Source of the DNA: Flavobacterium sharifuzzamanii
GTDB taxonomy: Bacteria > Bacteroidota > Bacteroidia > Flavobacteriales > Flavobacteriaceae
Length of the DNA: 64,000 nucleotides
Reading direction: 5' to 3'
NCBI RefSeq assembly: GCF_003254585.1
Contig: NZ_QJGZ01000040.1
Location: 372,001 to 436,000 of the forward strand
Under the pieces are notes generated by a model. It did no database searches and was not told the origin of the DNA. It saw only the letters and a list, made by a program, of their open reading frames with translations. Positions within the stretch are counted from its first letter, which is position 1, and each line of letters begins with the position of its first letter. Of this stretch, positions 47,189 to 55,068 are shown one piece after another. The position numbers and the translations under genes are program-made.

Positions 47189-48235
47189 ATGATTTTAAAG
47201 ACAAAATATACTGTTGCAGCGCTATTGGCTTTATTTCTTTTTTCGAATGAAATAAAAGCACAGATAAAAGCGGTAAATATCGAAAGCAGTTATATTGCCG
47301 ATCCGCCTGTTACTACAAACAGTCACGCCTCAACGTTGGTTGAATATAAGCCAAACGAAATTTTAGCAGCTTGGTTTGGCGGAAAATATGAAGGTGCAAA
47401 AGATGTCGGAATTTATATTTCGGCTTACAAAGACAAAAAATGGTCTGCACCAAAAGAATTGATTCAGCCATTGATTAAAAACGGAGATACACTTCCTTGT
47501 TGGAATCCGGTTTTGTTTAAAAGCAAAAGCCAGAATTTGTATTTGTTTTATAAAATTGGAAAAAATCCGAGAGAATGGTTTGGCGCGATGATAGTTTCAA
47601 AAGATAACGGAACAACATGGGGAGAACCAAAGTATCTTCCAGATGGAATTTTAGGTCCAATTCGAAATAAACCAATCGAAACTACTCCTGGCGTAATTTT
47701 ATGCGGAAGCAGTACAGAAAGTGTCAACACAGAAGAATGGCGTGTGCATGTTGAAGAATATACAGAAGCAACAGATTCTTGGAAGAAAATAGCCGTAGAA
47801 AACAATCAGAACTTTGATATTATTCAGCCAACATTTTTAATACATAGCGTTACCGATATTCAGATGCTGTCTCGCAGCAAACACAATAAAGTAGTTTCTA
47901 GCTGGTCGGGAGATAATGGTAAAAGCTGGATTAGAACCAATACGATAAATGTCATTAATTCCAATTCGGGTATCGATGCTTTAACAGTAAACAAAAATCT
48001 GTTTTTATTAGTAAATAACCCGCTGCCAATTGGAAAAGACTGGTTTAACGGACGTAATATTCTAGATGTTGAATATTCTAAAGATGGTTTAAAATGGACG
48101 AAATTATTCGATCTTGAAAAACAGGAAAAAGGAGAATTTAGTTATCCAGCCATAATTCAAACTACAGATAAAAGAATACACGTTTTGTATACTTATGATC
48201 GAAAATATATTAAACATACTTCTTTTGATTTATAA
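47189..48235 (+). CDS. Secreted sialidase-fold (BNR_2) protein without the usual RIP motif
   Basis: 348 residues, signal peptide (YTVAALLALFLFSNEIKAQ). Six-bladed propeller with Asp boxes SKDNGTTWGE and SGDNGKSWIR, plus a degenerate one (SKDGLKWTKL). Classical GH33 sialidases start with an arginine in an F/Y-RIP motif, part of the carboxylate-binding arginine triad. Here the aligned region reads NSHASTLVEY, with no arginine. WFGGKYEGAKDVGIY and LPCWNPVLF are conserved-looking active-site loops. It therefore has the fold but may act on a sugar other than sialic acid, perhaps as a lyase or a newer sialidase-fold hydrolase. It is paralogous to the truncated gene at the left edge. Confidence 0.82.
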   Translation: MILKTKYTVAALLALFLFSNEIKAQIKAVNIESSYIADPPVTTNSHASTLVEYKPNEILAAWFGGKYEGAKDVGIYISAYKDKKWSAPKELIQPLIKNGDTLPCWNPVLFKSKSQNLYLFYKIGKNPREWFGAMIVSKDNGTTWGEPKYLPDGILGPIRNKPIETTPGVILCGSSTESVNTEEWRVHVEEYTEATDSWKKIAVENNQNFDIIQPTFLIHSVTDIQMLSRSKHNKVVSSWSGDNGKSWIRTNTINVINSNSGIDALTVNKNLFLLVNNPLPIGKDWFNGRNILDVEYSKDGLKWTKLFDLEKQEKGEFSYPAIIQTTDKRIHVLYTYDRKYIKHTSFDL

Positions 48236-48246
48236 GATAATAGTAC

Positions 48247-48366
48247 GCTGATAAAACGGATTCACTTCGTGAAAACGCGGATTTTTACGGATTTTTTCAT
48301 TCCATTTTTTGTAAAATATCTGTGTTTATCCGCGTCTTTGCAAAGCAAATCCGTTTCATCCGCGTT
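48247..48366. repeat. Imperfect inverted repeat (AACGGATT / CGCGGAT type)
   Basis: Left: AAACGGATTCACTTCGTGAA then AACGCGGATTTTTACGGATT. Right: TATCCGCGTCTTTGCAAAGC then AAATCCGTTTCATCCGCGTT. The arms pair with several mismatches. It lies between the sialidase-fold and M28 genes and contains a spurious upstream in-frame GTG for the latter. Confidence 0.75.
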
Positions 48367-48387
48367 CCATTCTATAGACAACTAATT

Positions 48388-49338
48388 ATGAAAAAACTCT
48401 TTATTGCAATTCTTTTCTTTTGCTACACTTTCGTGAATGCACAAATGGCTAAAACCTTTTATAAACATGATAAATATCTTTCATCAGATAAATTGGAAGG
48501 TCGTTTTGTGGGAACTAGAGGAAATAACGATGCGGCTGCGTATATCAAAAAATATTTTAAGAAATATGGTTTACAGCAATTCAGTGATAGTTATTATCAG
48601 CCTTTCAAAGTATTTGTCAAAGAAGGAATCAATAAAATGAAATCGGATAGTGTGGTAACGCAAAATGTTGTAGGCTACATCGAAGGTTCAGATCCTAATT
48701 TGAAAAATGAATACATCGTAATCGGTGCGCATTACGATCACTGGGGCTGGGGCGGACAAGGTTCTGGAAGTAAAAAGAAAGAAGCTTTTGCCATTCATAA
48801 CGGAGCAGATGATAACGCTTCTGGAGTGTCGGCTTTGCTTTGCATTTTAGAAGAAATTTCAAAACAAAAAGTAAAACCAAAACGAAGCATCATTTTTATT
48901 TCCTTTAGCGGAGAAGAAGAAGGATTGCTTGGCTCCAAATATTTTGTAAATCATCTTCCCGTTCCTAAAGAATCTGTAAAAGTAATGCTCAATATGGATA
49001 TGGTCGGAAGATTGAACGATAAAAAAGAACTTTATATGGGAGGTGCGGGAACTTTTCCAAACGGAGTAGAATTAATGAAAAAACTGCAAGAAAACTCAGG
49101 ATTAAATCCTGTTATTCACGCAGGAGATGTAGGCGGTTCAGATCATGTTTCTTTCTACAAAGAATCTATTTCGGCGGTTGGTTTTCATACAGGCGGACAT
49201 CCGCAATACCACACGCCAGATGATGATATTGCTCTGATTAATTCAGATGGAGGAGCTTTAGTTTCAAAATATATTTTTAATGCACTTGTAGAAATAGCCA
49301 ATTATGAAGAAGCTTTGGTTTTTATTAAACAGAATTAA
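48388..49338 (+). CDS. Secreted M28-family zinc aminopeptidase
   Basis: About 316 residues from the ATG at 48388 (MKKLFIAILFFCYTFVNAQ). The upstream GTG at 48322 lies in a repeat and would destroy the signal peptide. Di-zinc ligands of M28 are in order: His in IGAHYDHWG, Asp in NGADDNASG, the Glu pair in SGEEEGLLGS, Asp in LNMDMVGRL and His in QYHTPDDD. It removes N-terminal residues from peptides in the periplasm. At the end of a putative N-glycan locus it would degrade the peptide part of glycopeptides, feeding the glycosylasparaginase (inference). It is the last + strand gene before the convergent iron/flavin cluster. Confidence 0.9.
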   Translation: MKKLFIAILFFCYTFVNAQMAKTFYKHDKYLSSDKLEGRFVGTRGNNDAAAYIKKYFKKYGLQQFSDSYYQPFKVFVKEGINKMKSDSVVTQNVVGYIEGSDPNLKNEYIVIGAHYDHWGWGGQGSGSKKKEAFAIHNGADDNASGVSALLCILEEISKQKVKPKRSIIFISFSGEEEGLLGSKYFVNHLPVPKESVKVMLNMDMVGRLNDKKELYMGGAGTFPNGVELMKKLQENSGLNPVIHAGDVGGSDHVSFYKESISAVGFHTGGHPQYHTPDDDIALINSDGGALVSKYIFNALVEIANYEEALVFIKQN

Positions 49339-49438
49339 AACAAAGCGGTATTCAATACAAATAAATTAATTCGACTAGTGAAATTAATGCCTGTTCAATT
49401 TCACAAAATGAGTTAAGTTAATTAGTTTTTGTTTTTTG

Positions 49439-49480
49439 AAAAGACGGTATCTATTAAGTGGTATAGACGCCGTCTTTTAT
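49439..49480 (+). terminator. Terminator hairpin after the M28 gene
   Basis: AAAAGACGG / CCGTCTTTT stem (49439-49447 with 49470-49478), extended by further partial pairing, followed by AT. It serves the + strand transcript and possibly also the opposite one. Confidence 0.75.
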
Positions 49481-49517
49481 TTAAAGTCTAATTGATTATT
49501 TCAAAATTTTAATCATA

Positions 49518-49557
49518 AAAAAAACATTCCGCTTACTATAAATAGAAGCGGAATGTT
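49518..49557 (-). terminator. Terminator for the DUF4374-led cluster end
   Basis: AACATTCCGCTT / AAGCGGAATGTT (49523-49534 with 49546-49557). Read on the minus strand it is followed by a T run (the A run at 49517-49524). It lies 60 nt past the DUF4374 stop. Confidence 0.85.
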
Positions 49558-49617
49558 CGATTAAAAAAAAACTCAAGTGATGAATTTTTCACAAACTGTT
49601 TTCACAGCTGTATATTT

Positions 49618-50949
49618 TTAGAATACCCCAATGTAGTGGTTTCCTGGTTTGTTCAATAATTTGGCACCTTTAGTAACTTTTCCAGAAGGAATATCAATTA
49701 CGTAAATGTTACCATCTTTTCCAATTGGAGTAATAGCAATGTAGAAACTGTTTCCATCAACGACAAAACCTTGATATTGACCGAAATCTAAGTCTGCATC
49801 ATAATCAATACCTTCAACTTTTTGTGCTGTTCTAGCATTCAAATCAAGTCTTGCTACATAACCTTGATTTGTACCTTCAAAAGTATAAACAGCATAAGCA
49901 ATTCCGTTTCCTACATATCTCCAAGCATCAATATAGCTTCCTTTTACTCCTAAAGCAGTATCTAAACTAAATACATAATTGTCATCGTATTGATTGTTTT
50001 GATTGATTTTTAAGATATAAGAGCCTTTTTGAGTATCTCTTTGTGTTGCTTGGTAAATGTTTCCGTCAGTAGCCACAAAACTGTTAAAACTTCTGTATCC
50101 GCTAGTATCACCAAAAGCAACTTTTGAAGTAATTACCACTGGATTTTCTAAAGAAGGATAATCAACCACAACAGATTTAGATCCTAAACGAGTAAAAGTA
50201 GTTTCGTTTTTTGATGGATCAGCAGTGTTCGTTTTACGCATCCAAGTTCCGATGATTAATTTATTTCCTGCTTTGTTTAATGTTGGAGCATCTAAACGGA
50301 AAATATGGTGTCCTTGTGCTTCTTCTTCAGCAGTCAACGGAATATCATATTGTTTGTAAGCAGAAATTAAAGTCTGTTTCATATCTAGAGACAAAACAGT
50401 CGCTTTTCCTCTTGTGTTTTTATATGATTTGTCTTCGTTTACATTAACAATTGGAGTAGCAATGTTTACTGCAACACCTGTTTTATCTCCATCAAAAAGT
50501 TTTACCCATCTTGGAGAAGTTCCCGCATATTGAGAAATATTTACTTTAGCATCAGATTGTGCAAAATTGTTTCCTCCGTTTACTTTGTATGTCATGAATT
50601 CTCCACCATTTGCACCAGTGTACGTGATGTTGAAAAGCGTAGTTCCGTCAACAGAAGATTGTAAACGTGCCGTTCTGCTAGATTGAACCGGTACACCTTG
50701 ATCGTAAACATTTACAGAAAAATTAGGATCAATAGCATTCGCTTTACTAATAGCGTATACTTTTGTACCGCCGTTTCCGTCTCCTGGATCTGTCTGCATT
50801 ACTGCTCCAGCTACTGTAATCCAGCGTCCGTCTGTTTCTGGGTTTACAGGTTCAGTATTTTTGTTATCGTCGCTGCTGCAAGCTGTAGTCAATGCTAATG
50901 CACCAATTAGCAAGCTAGAGGTAAATAATTTAAATGTGTTTTTTTTCAT
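49618..50949 (-). CDS. DUF4374 lipoprotein, XusB-like ligand-binding propeller
   Basis: 443 residues. The lipobox LALTTACSS (Cys about 24) places it at a membrane, presumably the outer one. The body is a repeating beta-propeller-like sequence (GTKVYAISKANAIDPNF; SVDGTTLFNITYTGANGG; RWVKLFDGDKTGVAVN; KLIIGTWMRKTN; YQATQRDTQKGSYILKI; GIAYAVYTFEGTNQGYVARL). DUF4374 proteins sit beside TonB receptors in Bacteroidota. The XusB member of the XusABC system of Bacteroides binds enterobactin-type siderophores, and by that analogy this protein would capture ferric siderophore. It is 37 nt downstream of the receptor gene, so co-transcribed. Confidence 0.85.
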   Translation of the reverse strand: MKKNTFKLFTSSLLIGALALTTACSSDDNKNTEPVNPETDGRWITVAGAVMQTDPGDGNGGTKVYAISKANAIDPNFSVNVYDQGVPVQSSRTARLQSSVDGTTLFNITYTGANGGEFMTYKVNGGNNFAQSDAKVNISQYAGTSPRWVKLFDGDKTGVAVNIATPIVNVNEDKSYKNTRGKATVLSLDMKQTLISAYKQYDIPLTAEEEAQGHHIFRLDAPTLNKAGNKLIIGTWMRKTNTADPSKNETTFTRLGSKSVVVDYPSLENPVVITSKVAFGDTSGYRSFNSFVATDGNIYQATQRDTQKGSYILKINQNNQYDDNYVFSLDTALGVKGSYIDAWRYVGNGIAYAVYTFEGTNQGYVARLDLNARTAQKVEGIDYDADLDFGQYQGFVVDGNSFYIAITPIGKDGNIYVIDIPSGKVTKGAKLLNKPGNHYIGVF

Positions 50950-50986
50950 TTTTATTGCATTTAAAAATTAGTTATGTATTGAATGA

Positions 50987-53386
50987 TTAAAATTTATTTA
51001 AGGTATAGTTGAGTTTTAAATAAAAGGCTCTCCCTGGTTTTTGAGCCGCAAAATTGTCATAAACCTGTTCATCAAAAACATTTCTGGCATCAAAACTTAC
51101 TGTGATCTGTTTGTTTGGAAAAACATAGCTCAAACCTAAATCCTGCGGAAACTGTGCTGTAGTTCTGTCGGTTTCTAACCATGAAGTATAAAATGGCGCA
51201 ACATAACCGCAGTAGTAATACAAATTAAGCTCTGATTTGCTCTGAATTACGTTTCTAAAATTGTATTGAAGATTTCCGTTTAAATTAAAGAAAGGCTCAT
51301 TTGGAAGCTGTTTGTTATAGTTCGGAAGAATGTTTCCGTTTTTATCATATTTATCTTTAAAAAGCGAATTGAATTTTGAAAGATTCATACCCGCAAAAAA
51401 ACGATTGTTGAAAGAGTATTGAAAAGAAGCTTCAAAACCTACAGATTGCGCTTTTCCTAAGTTTACGAAAGGTGAAGCTTGTATCGCTTCGTTTACACGA
51501 TCGCTAATCTGACGGACAATTTTGTCTTCGGTATTTCTCCAGAAAGCGTTTCCTGAAACAGTAAATTTGTGATGGTTAATTTCGTATGGACCAAAACGAA
51601 GACCTGCATTAAAATTATTGCTCTGTTCAGGTTTTAGACCAGAATTGCTGATGATGTTTTCTCCGGGATTTCCAAATATTTCATTTTCAGAAGGAAGTCT
51701 GATTGCCTTCTCAGCAGAAGCCATAACCATAACTTTTGGCAGAATAGAGTAGGAAGTGGCCATTCCGTAACCTGTATAATTGGTTTTTTTAGAGGTAATG
51801 ACTTCTTTTGCTACATTTTGCCCATTTTGAGTTACAACTTGCGGATCTCTCTGTTCATTTTTCAGATTGTAATTTTTTACGAAAAGATTCGCTCTAAATC
51901 GAGATTGAAATGCCGTCATTTCGTAAGCAAATGAAGAAATGGTTTTAGCTAAATCTCTAGTAATTATAAAGTTTCTAGTAATTTCTGGTTGCATTTCATC
52001 ATAATCATTTCGATCAAGAATGTAAGTCATAACATTCACCAAAACCTTGTGATTTTCAGTAATCGCATAACTTAAACCTGCACGAGTATTAAAAATATCC
52101 GATCTCATATGATTGATGGTTGGCGCGCCCTGTTGTGCTCCAGTATTGGTTAAAATAGGCTGGCCATAGAGACCCAACGCTTTTTCGCCATTCCAGTTGT
52201 AGTTCCATTTTACGGTATCATTGATCACATCGTTTCTGTGGCTGTAAACTGAAATGAGAGAAAAATCTAGGTTTTTAATTAGGAAGTCTTTTTTATTATA
52301 ATTCAAGCTAAAAACATTGGCTGCCGATTCGCTAAAACGTCCTTTATAAGGTTTAGTCATGTATTGTCCGTGCTGAATCTGGTTAAAATCTTGTGAGCCG
52401 TTGTAACTGATAAGTAAATTATCTGCCCAATCGACATTGGTAAAACCAGCTTCTAATCTTCCGCCAAAAGAACGGTACATGCTCTCAAATCTCTTCGCAC
52501 GAATGTATTCGTAACGTCCGTTTGGAGCGATATTATAAACCCATTTTCCCCAAACTTCATAATCATTATCCGAGTAATTCTGAAATGCATTTGCTTTTAC
52601 AGTAAATCCGTTTTTGTCTCTGTAAGAAGCATTCACATTCGATTGCACGGTATTGAATGAACCGTAAGAAACAGAAGCATTTAGACTATTTTTTGCTCCT
52701 TTCTTTAAAACCACATTGATTGCACCTCCAAGTGAATCATCGGCTAAATAAGCTGGAACAACTCCTTTAAAAACCTCAATTCGTTCTATTAAAGCGGGCG
52801 GAATACTATTTAAGCTGAAAGACGCGCCATAAGTCTGAATCGGAACTCCGTCAATGAAAATTCGAATCGCATTTCCAGACATTCCGTTAATATTGTACGT
52901 TACAGCAGAACCTAATCCACCATTTTGTCTGATTCTTACGCCGCCAGAACGATCTAATAAATCGTTGGTTTGCAGATTTCTTTTTGCAGCTTCTTGCGTT
53001 TCGATGACATTTACTGCAAATCCTTTTTCTATAATGTCTTTTTTGAATGTTTTCTTCTCAATTTTAACCTCTTTAAGCGCTTTCGGATCTGTTATTTTTT
53101 CTAACGCGATATTGATTTGATGTAATGGACGATAAACAGAAATGTTTACCGTTTTTGGTTTAGCTTCCATTGAAGAAATTTCCAAGTCATAACTTCCGTA
53201 TGCCAAACCTTTTATTTCAAATTGACCATCATTGTCAACGACAACAAACTTTTTAGTTCCCGTTATTTGAACCGATGCTCCAAAAGCAGTTTCATTATTG
53301 GCAAAATAGACTTTTCCTGTAATTTTTCCGGTTTGAGACCACCCAGAAAAAGTCATCATAAAAAAGAGAGCGTAAAGAATTCTCAT
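50987..53386 (-). CDS. TonB-dependent receptor (siderophore/iron type)
   Basis: 799 residues, signal peptide (RILYALFFMMTFSGWSQ). A carboxypeptidase-regulatory-like domain (about 20-100; GKITGKVYFANNETAFGASV) is followed by a plug (about 125-225; VRIRQNGGLGSAVTYNINGM; RIFIDGVPIQTYG; AYLADDSLGGAINVVLKKG) and a 22-strand-type barrel ending KPGRAFYLKLNYTLNKF. The length and absence of a SusD partner distinguish it from SusC. The DUF4374 lipoprotein follows immediately, and ApbE and the PepSY reductase lie upstream on the same strand. XusA-like transport of a ferric siderophore is the most economical reading; copper or heme are alternatives. No Fur box was identified by eye. Confidence 0.88.
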   Translation of the reverse strand: MRILYALFFMMTFSGWSQTGKITGKVYFANNETAFGASVQITGTKKFVVVDNDGQFEIKGLAYGSYDLEISSMEAKPKTVNISVYRPLHQINIALEKITDPKALKEVKIEKKTFKKDIIEKGFAVNVIETQEAAKRNLQTNDLLDRSGGVRIRQNGGLGSAVTYNINGMSGNAIRIFIDGVPIQTYGASFSLNSIPPALIERIEVFKGVVPAYLADDSLGGAINVVLKKGAKNSLNASVSYGSFNTVQSNVNASYRDKNGFTVKANAFQNYSDNDYEVWGKWVYNIAPNGRYEYIRAKRFESMYRSFGGRLEAGFTNVDWADNLLISYNGSQDFNQIQHGQYMTKPYKGRFSESAANVFSLNYNKKDFLIKNLDFSLISVYSHRNDVINDTVKWNYNWNGEKALGLYGQPILTNTGAQQGAPTINHMRSDIFNTRAGLSYAITENHKVLVNVMTYILDRNDYDEMQPEITRNFIITRDLAKTISSFAYEMTAFQSRFRANLFVKNYNLKNEQRDPQVVTQNGQNVAKEVITSKKTNYTGYGMATSYSILPKVMVMASAEKAIRLPSENEIFGNPGENIISNSGLKPEQSNNFNAGLRFGPYEINHHKFTVSGNAFWRNTEDKIVRQISDRVNEAIQASPFVNLGKAQSVGFEASFQYSFNNRFFAGMNLSKFNSLFKDKYDKNGNILPNYNKQLPNEPFFNLNGNLQYNFRNVIQSKSELNLYYYCGYVAPFYTSWLETDRTTAQFPQDLGLSYVFPNKQITVSFDARNVFDEQVYDNFAAQKPGRAFYLKLNYTLNKF

Positions 53387-53510
53387 GTAAGTTTACTATT
53401 TATAGGACTGCAAACTTATATGATAATTTAAATTTAATCTAAATAAATAAATTAGAAGATTATTAGAATTTGGAGTAGCATTCTAATGTTATTTTAATGT
53501 TGTTTTTTTG

Positions 53511-53858
53511 AGTTATGAATTATGAGTTATGAGTTGGCAATTGATAATTGATAATTCGGTTGTCTTCTTGAGCAATTCCGAAGTTTCGGGAGAAGGATTT
53601 CCGTAAAGTGTTTTTTATTACTAATGCAAATGAAATAATCTCGCTAAGACGCTAAGACGCAAAGTTTAATTTATGAGTTGCCTCTTGCTTTAGCTGGAGG
53701 TTATTTTGAAAGGAAATGAAAAAGGCTTTAGCCAAACTTATTTTGGCTAAAGCCTTCATATGTAGATACATTTATACCTCCAGCTAAAGCTGGAGTCAAC
53801 TCATAATTCATAACTCATAATTCATAACTCATAATTCATAACCCATAACTCATAATTT
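53511..53858. repeat. Composite repeat island with outer inverted AACTCATAATTCAT arms
   Basis: Left AGTTATGAATTATGAGTTAT (53511 on) and right AACTCATAATTCAT x3 in perfect tandem (53798-53839) plus degenerate copies are reverse complements. Nested inside are ATTGATAATTGATAATT, CGCTAAGACGCTAAGACGC, AGCTGGAGGT / ACCTCCAGCT (53692 and 53776) and a perfect hairpin AAGGCTTTAGCCAAA / its complement (53722-53756). The apbE stop codon falls in the right arm. It fills most of the 463-nt gap upstream of the receptor gene. Confidence 0.88.
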
Positions 53859-54842
53859 ATATTGAAAGTTCTTAGACTTAATAATTTTCCCTTTATCCGT
53901 AATCATCACACAACTATAATCTGGGAATTTTTGAAGTAAAAGCAAACCTTCTTTCTGACCTAAAACCATCATAGAAGTACTTAATCCGTTAGCGGTTTCA
54001 GCGTTTGGACCAAAGACTGTTACACTGCACAAACCCGTGGCAGGATAACCCGTTGCAGGATTTATAATATGTGAATAACGTTTTCCATTAAAAACTACAA
54101 ATTTTTCGTAACTGCCCGAAGTTGTTACAGCACCGTCTATTAAAGGAACAGCTGCCAAAATCTTTTCTGGTTTAAACGGATTTGTGATTCCGATTTTCCA
54201 ATCTTTTCCATTAGGTTGTTTTCCCCAAGTGCTCATATCTCCAGAACCATTTATAATTCCAGCCTGAACGCCTTTTGCAATCATCATCGCACGGCATTTG
54301 TCGGTTGCATAACCTTCACCTAAAGCGCCGAATCCAATTTTCATTCCTTTTAATTTTAAGAAAATAGTCGATTCTGTGCTGTCTAGAATAATGTTTTTAT
54401 AGCCGACTTTTTCTACCGATTTTTTTATGGCTTCCGCCGAAGGCATTTCCGTCATTGAGCCGTCAAATTTCCAGATTCTGTCCATTGCCGCAAAGCTAAT
54501 ATCAAAACCGCCATTTGTAATTTCAGAAAGTTTGATGGCTCTTTTAGTCAATTCAAAAACTTCGCGATCGACTTTTACAGGTTTTATTCCAGCATTCTGA
54601 TTGATTTCAGAAACTTGAGAAGTGGGTTTCCAATCGGATATTAAATATTCAATTCGTGTAATCTCGGCAATAACTTCATCTATATTTTTTTCTGCCGAAA
54701 GAGAATCTTTGTCTACGATAGAAATGTCAAAACGTCCGCCCATTAAAAGCGTTGTTCTTTTTCGTAATACTTGCGAATGAGCAGATACACAGCAAATAAT
54801 TACAAAAAAAAATGAAATTTTATATGATAATAATTTATGCAT
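53850..54842 (-). CDS. apbE: FAD:protein FMN transferase
   Basis: 330 residues with a signal peptide (LSYKISFFFVIICCVSAHSQ), so periplasmic. ApbE landmarks: LLMGGRFDISI, LISDWKPTSQVSEIN, TNGGFDISFAAMDRIW, the FAD-binding GFGALGEGYATDKC, INGSGDMSTWGKQP, the metal-site DGAVTTSGSYE and YSHIINPATGYPA. It attaches FMN covalently through a phosphoester to Thr/Ser in target proteins. The likely local target is the DUF2271 protein at 57383, which carries TGAS. Its stop codon lies inside a repeat arm. It sits between the receptor and the PepSY reductase on the same strand. Confidence 0.93.
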   Translation of the reverse strand: MHKLLSYKISFFFVIICCVSAHSQVLRKRTTLLMGGRFDISIVDKDSLSAEKNIDEVIAEITRIEYLISDWKPTSQVSEINQNAGIKPVKVDREVFELTKRAIKLSEITNGGFDISFAAMDRIWKFDGSMTEMPSAEAIKKSVEKVGYKNIILDSTESTIFLKLKGMKIGFGALGEGYATDKCRAMMIAKGVQAGIINGSGDMSTWGKQPNGKDWKIGITNPFKPEKILAAVPLIDGAVTTSGSYEKFVVFNGKRYSHIINPATGYPATGLCSVTVFGPNAETANGLSTSMMVLGQKEGLLLLQKFPDYSCVMITDKGKIIKSKNFQYKL

Positions 54843-54867
54843 GAAAATCTTTTTATAGCGTTTTAAA

Positions 54868-55030
54868 AAGGCTCCAGAGGAGCGTAATATTTATAGAAAT
54901 AGATTTGACACCTATGAATAAAGCTCCAGAGGAGCTATATCTCTAGATTATGTATGTCGCCCCTCTGGGGCTTTAGCTGTATACGGATAAAATTAAATCT
55001 ATAAATATGCCATCCCTCTGGGATTTTTAC
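54868..55030. repeat. GCTCC-GGAGC / ATAAATATT hairpin cluster
   Basis: GCTCCAGAGGAGCG with TAATATTTATAGAAA, then AGCTCCAGAGGAGCT, then GCCCCTCTGGGGC and CTATAAATATGCCATCCCTC. It is the third member of the family seen at 11001 and 17677. It fills most of the spacer between apbE and the PepSY reductase gene. Confidence 0.85.
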
Positions 55031-55068
55031 ATTATCTAAATCAATAATTAATAATTAACCATTAACCA

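Noticed and set aside
48322..48387. Upstream GTG start for the M28 peptidase
   Set aside because: It lies inside an inverted repeat and would place 22 charged residues before an otherwise perfect signal peptide.
53798..53858. CRISPR-like short tandem repeats
   Set aside because: The 14-bp units are directly adjacent with no spacers, no cas genes lie nearby, and the units match inverted arms elsewhere; it is part of an intergenic repeat island.
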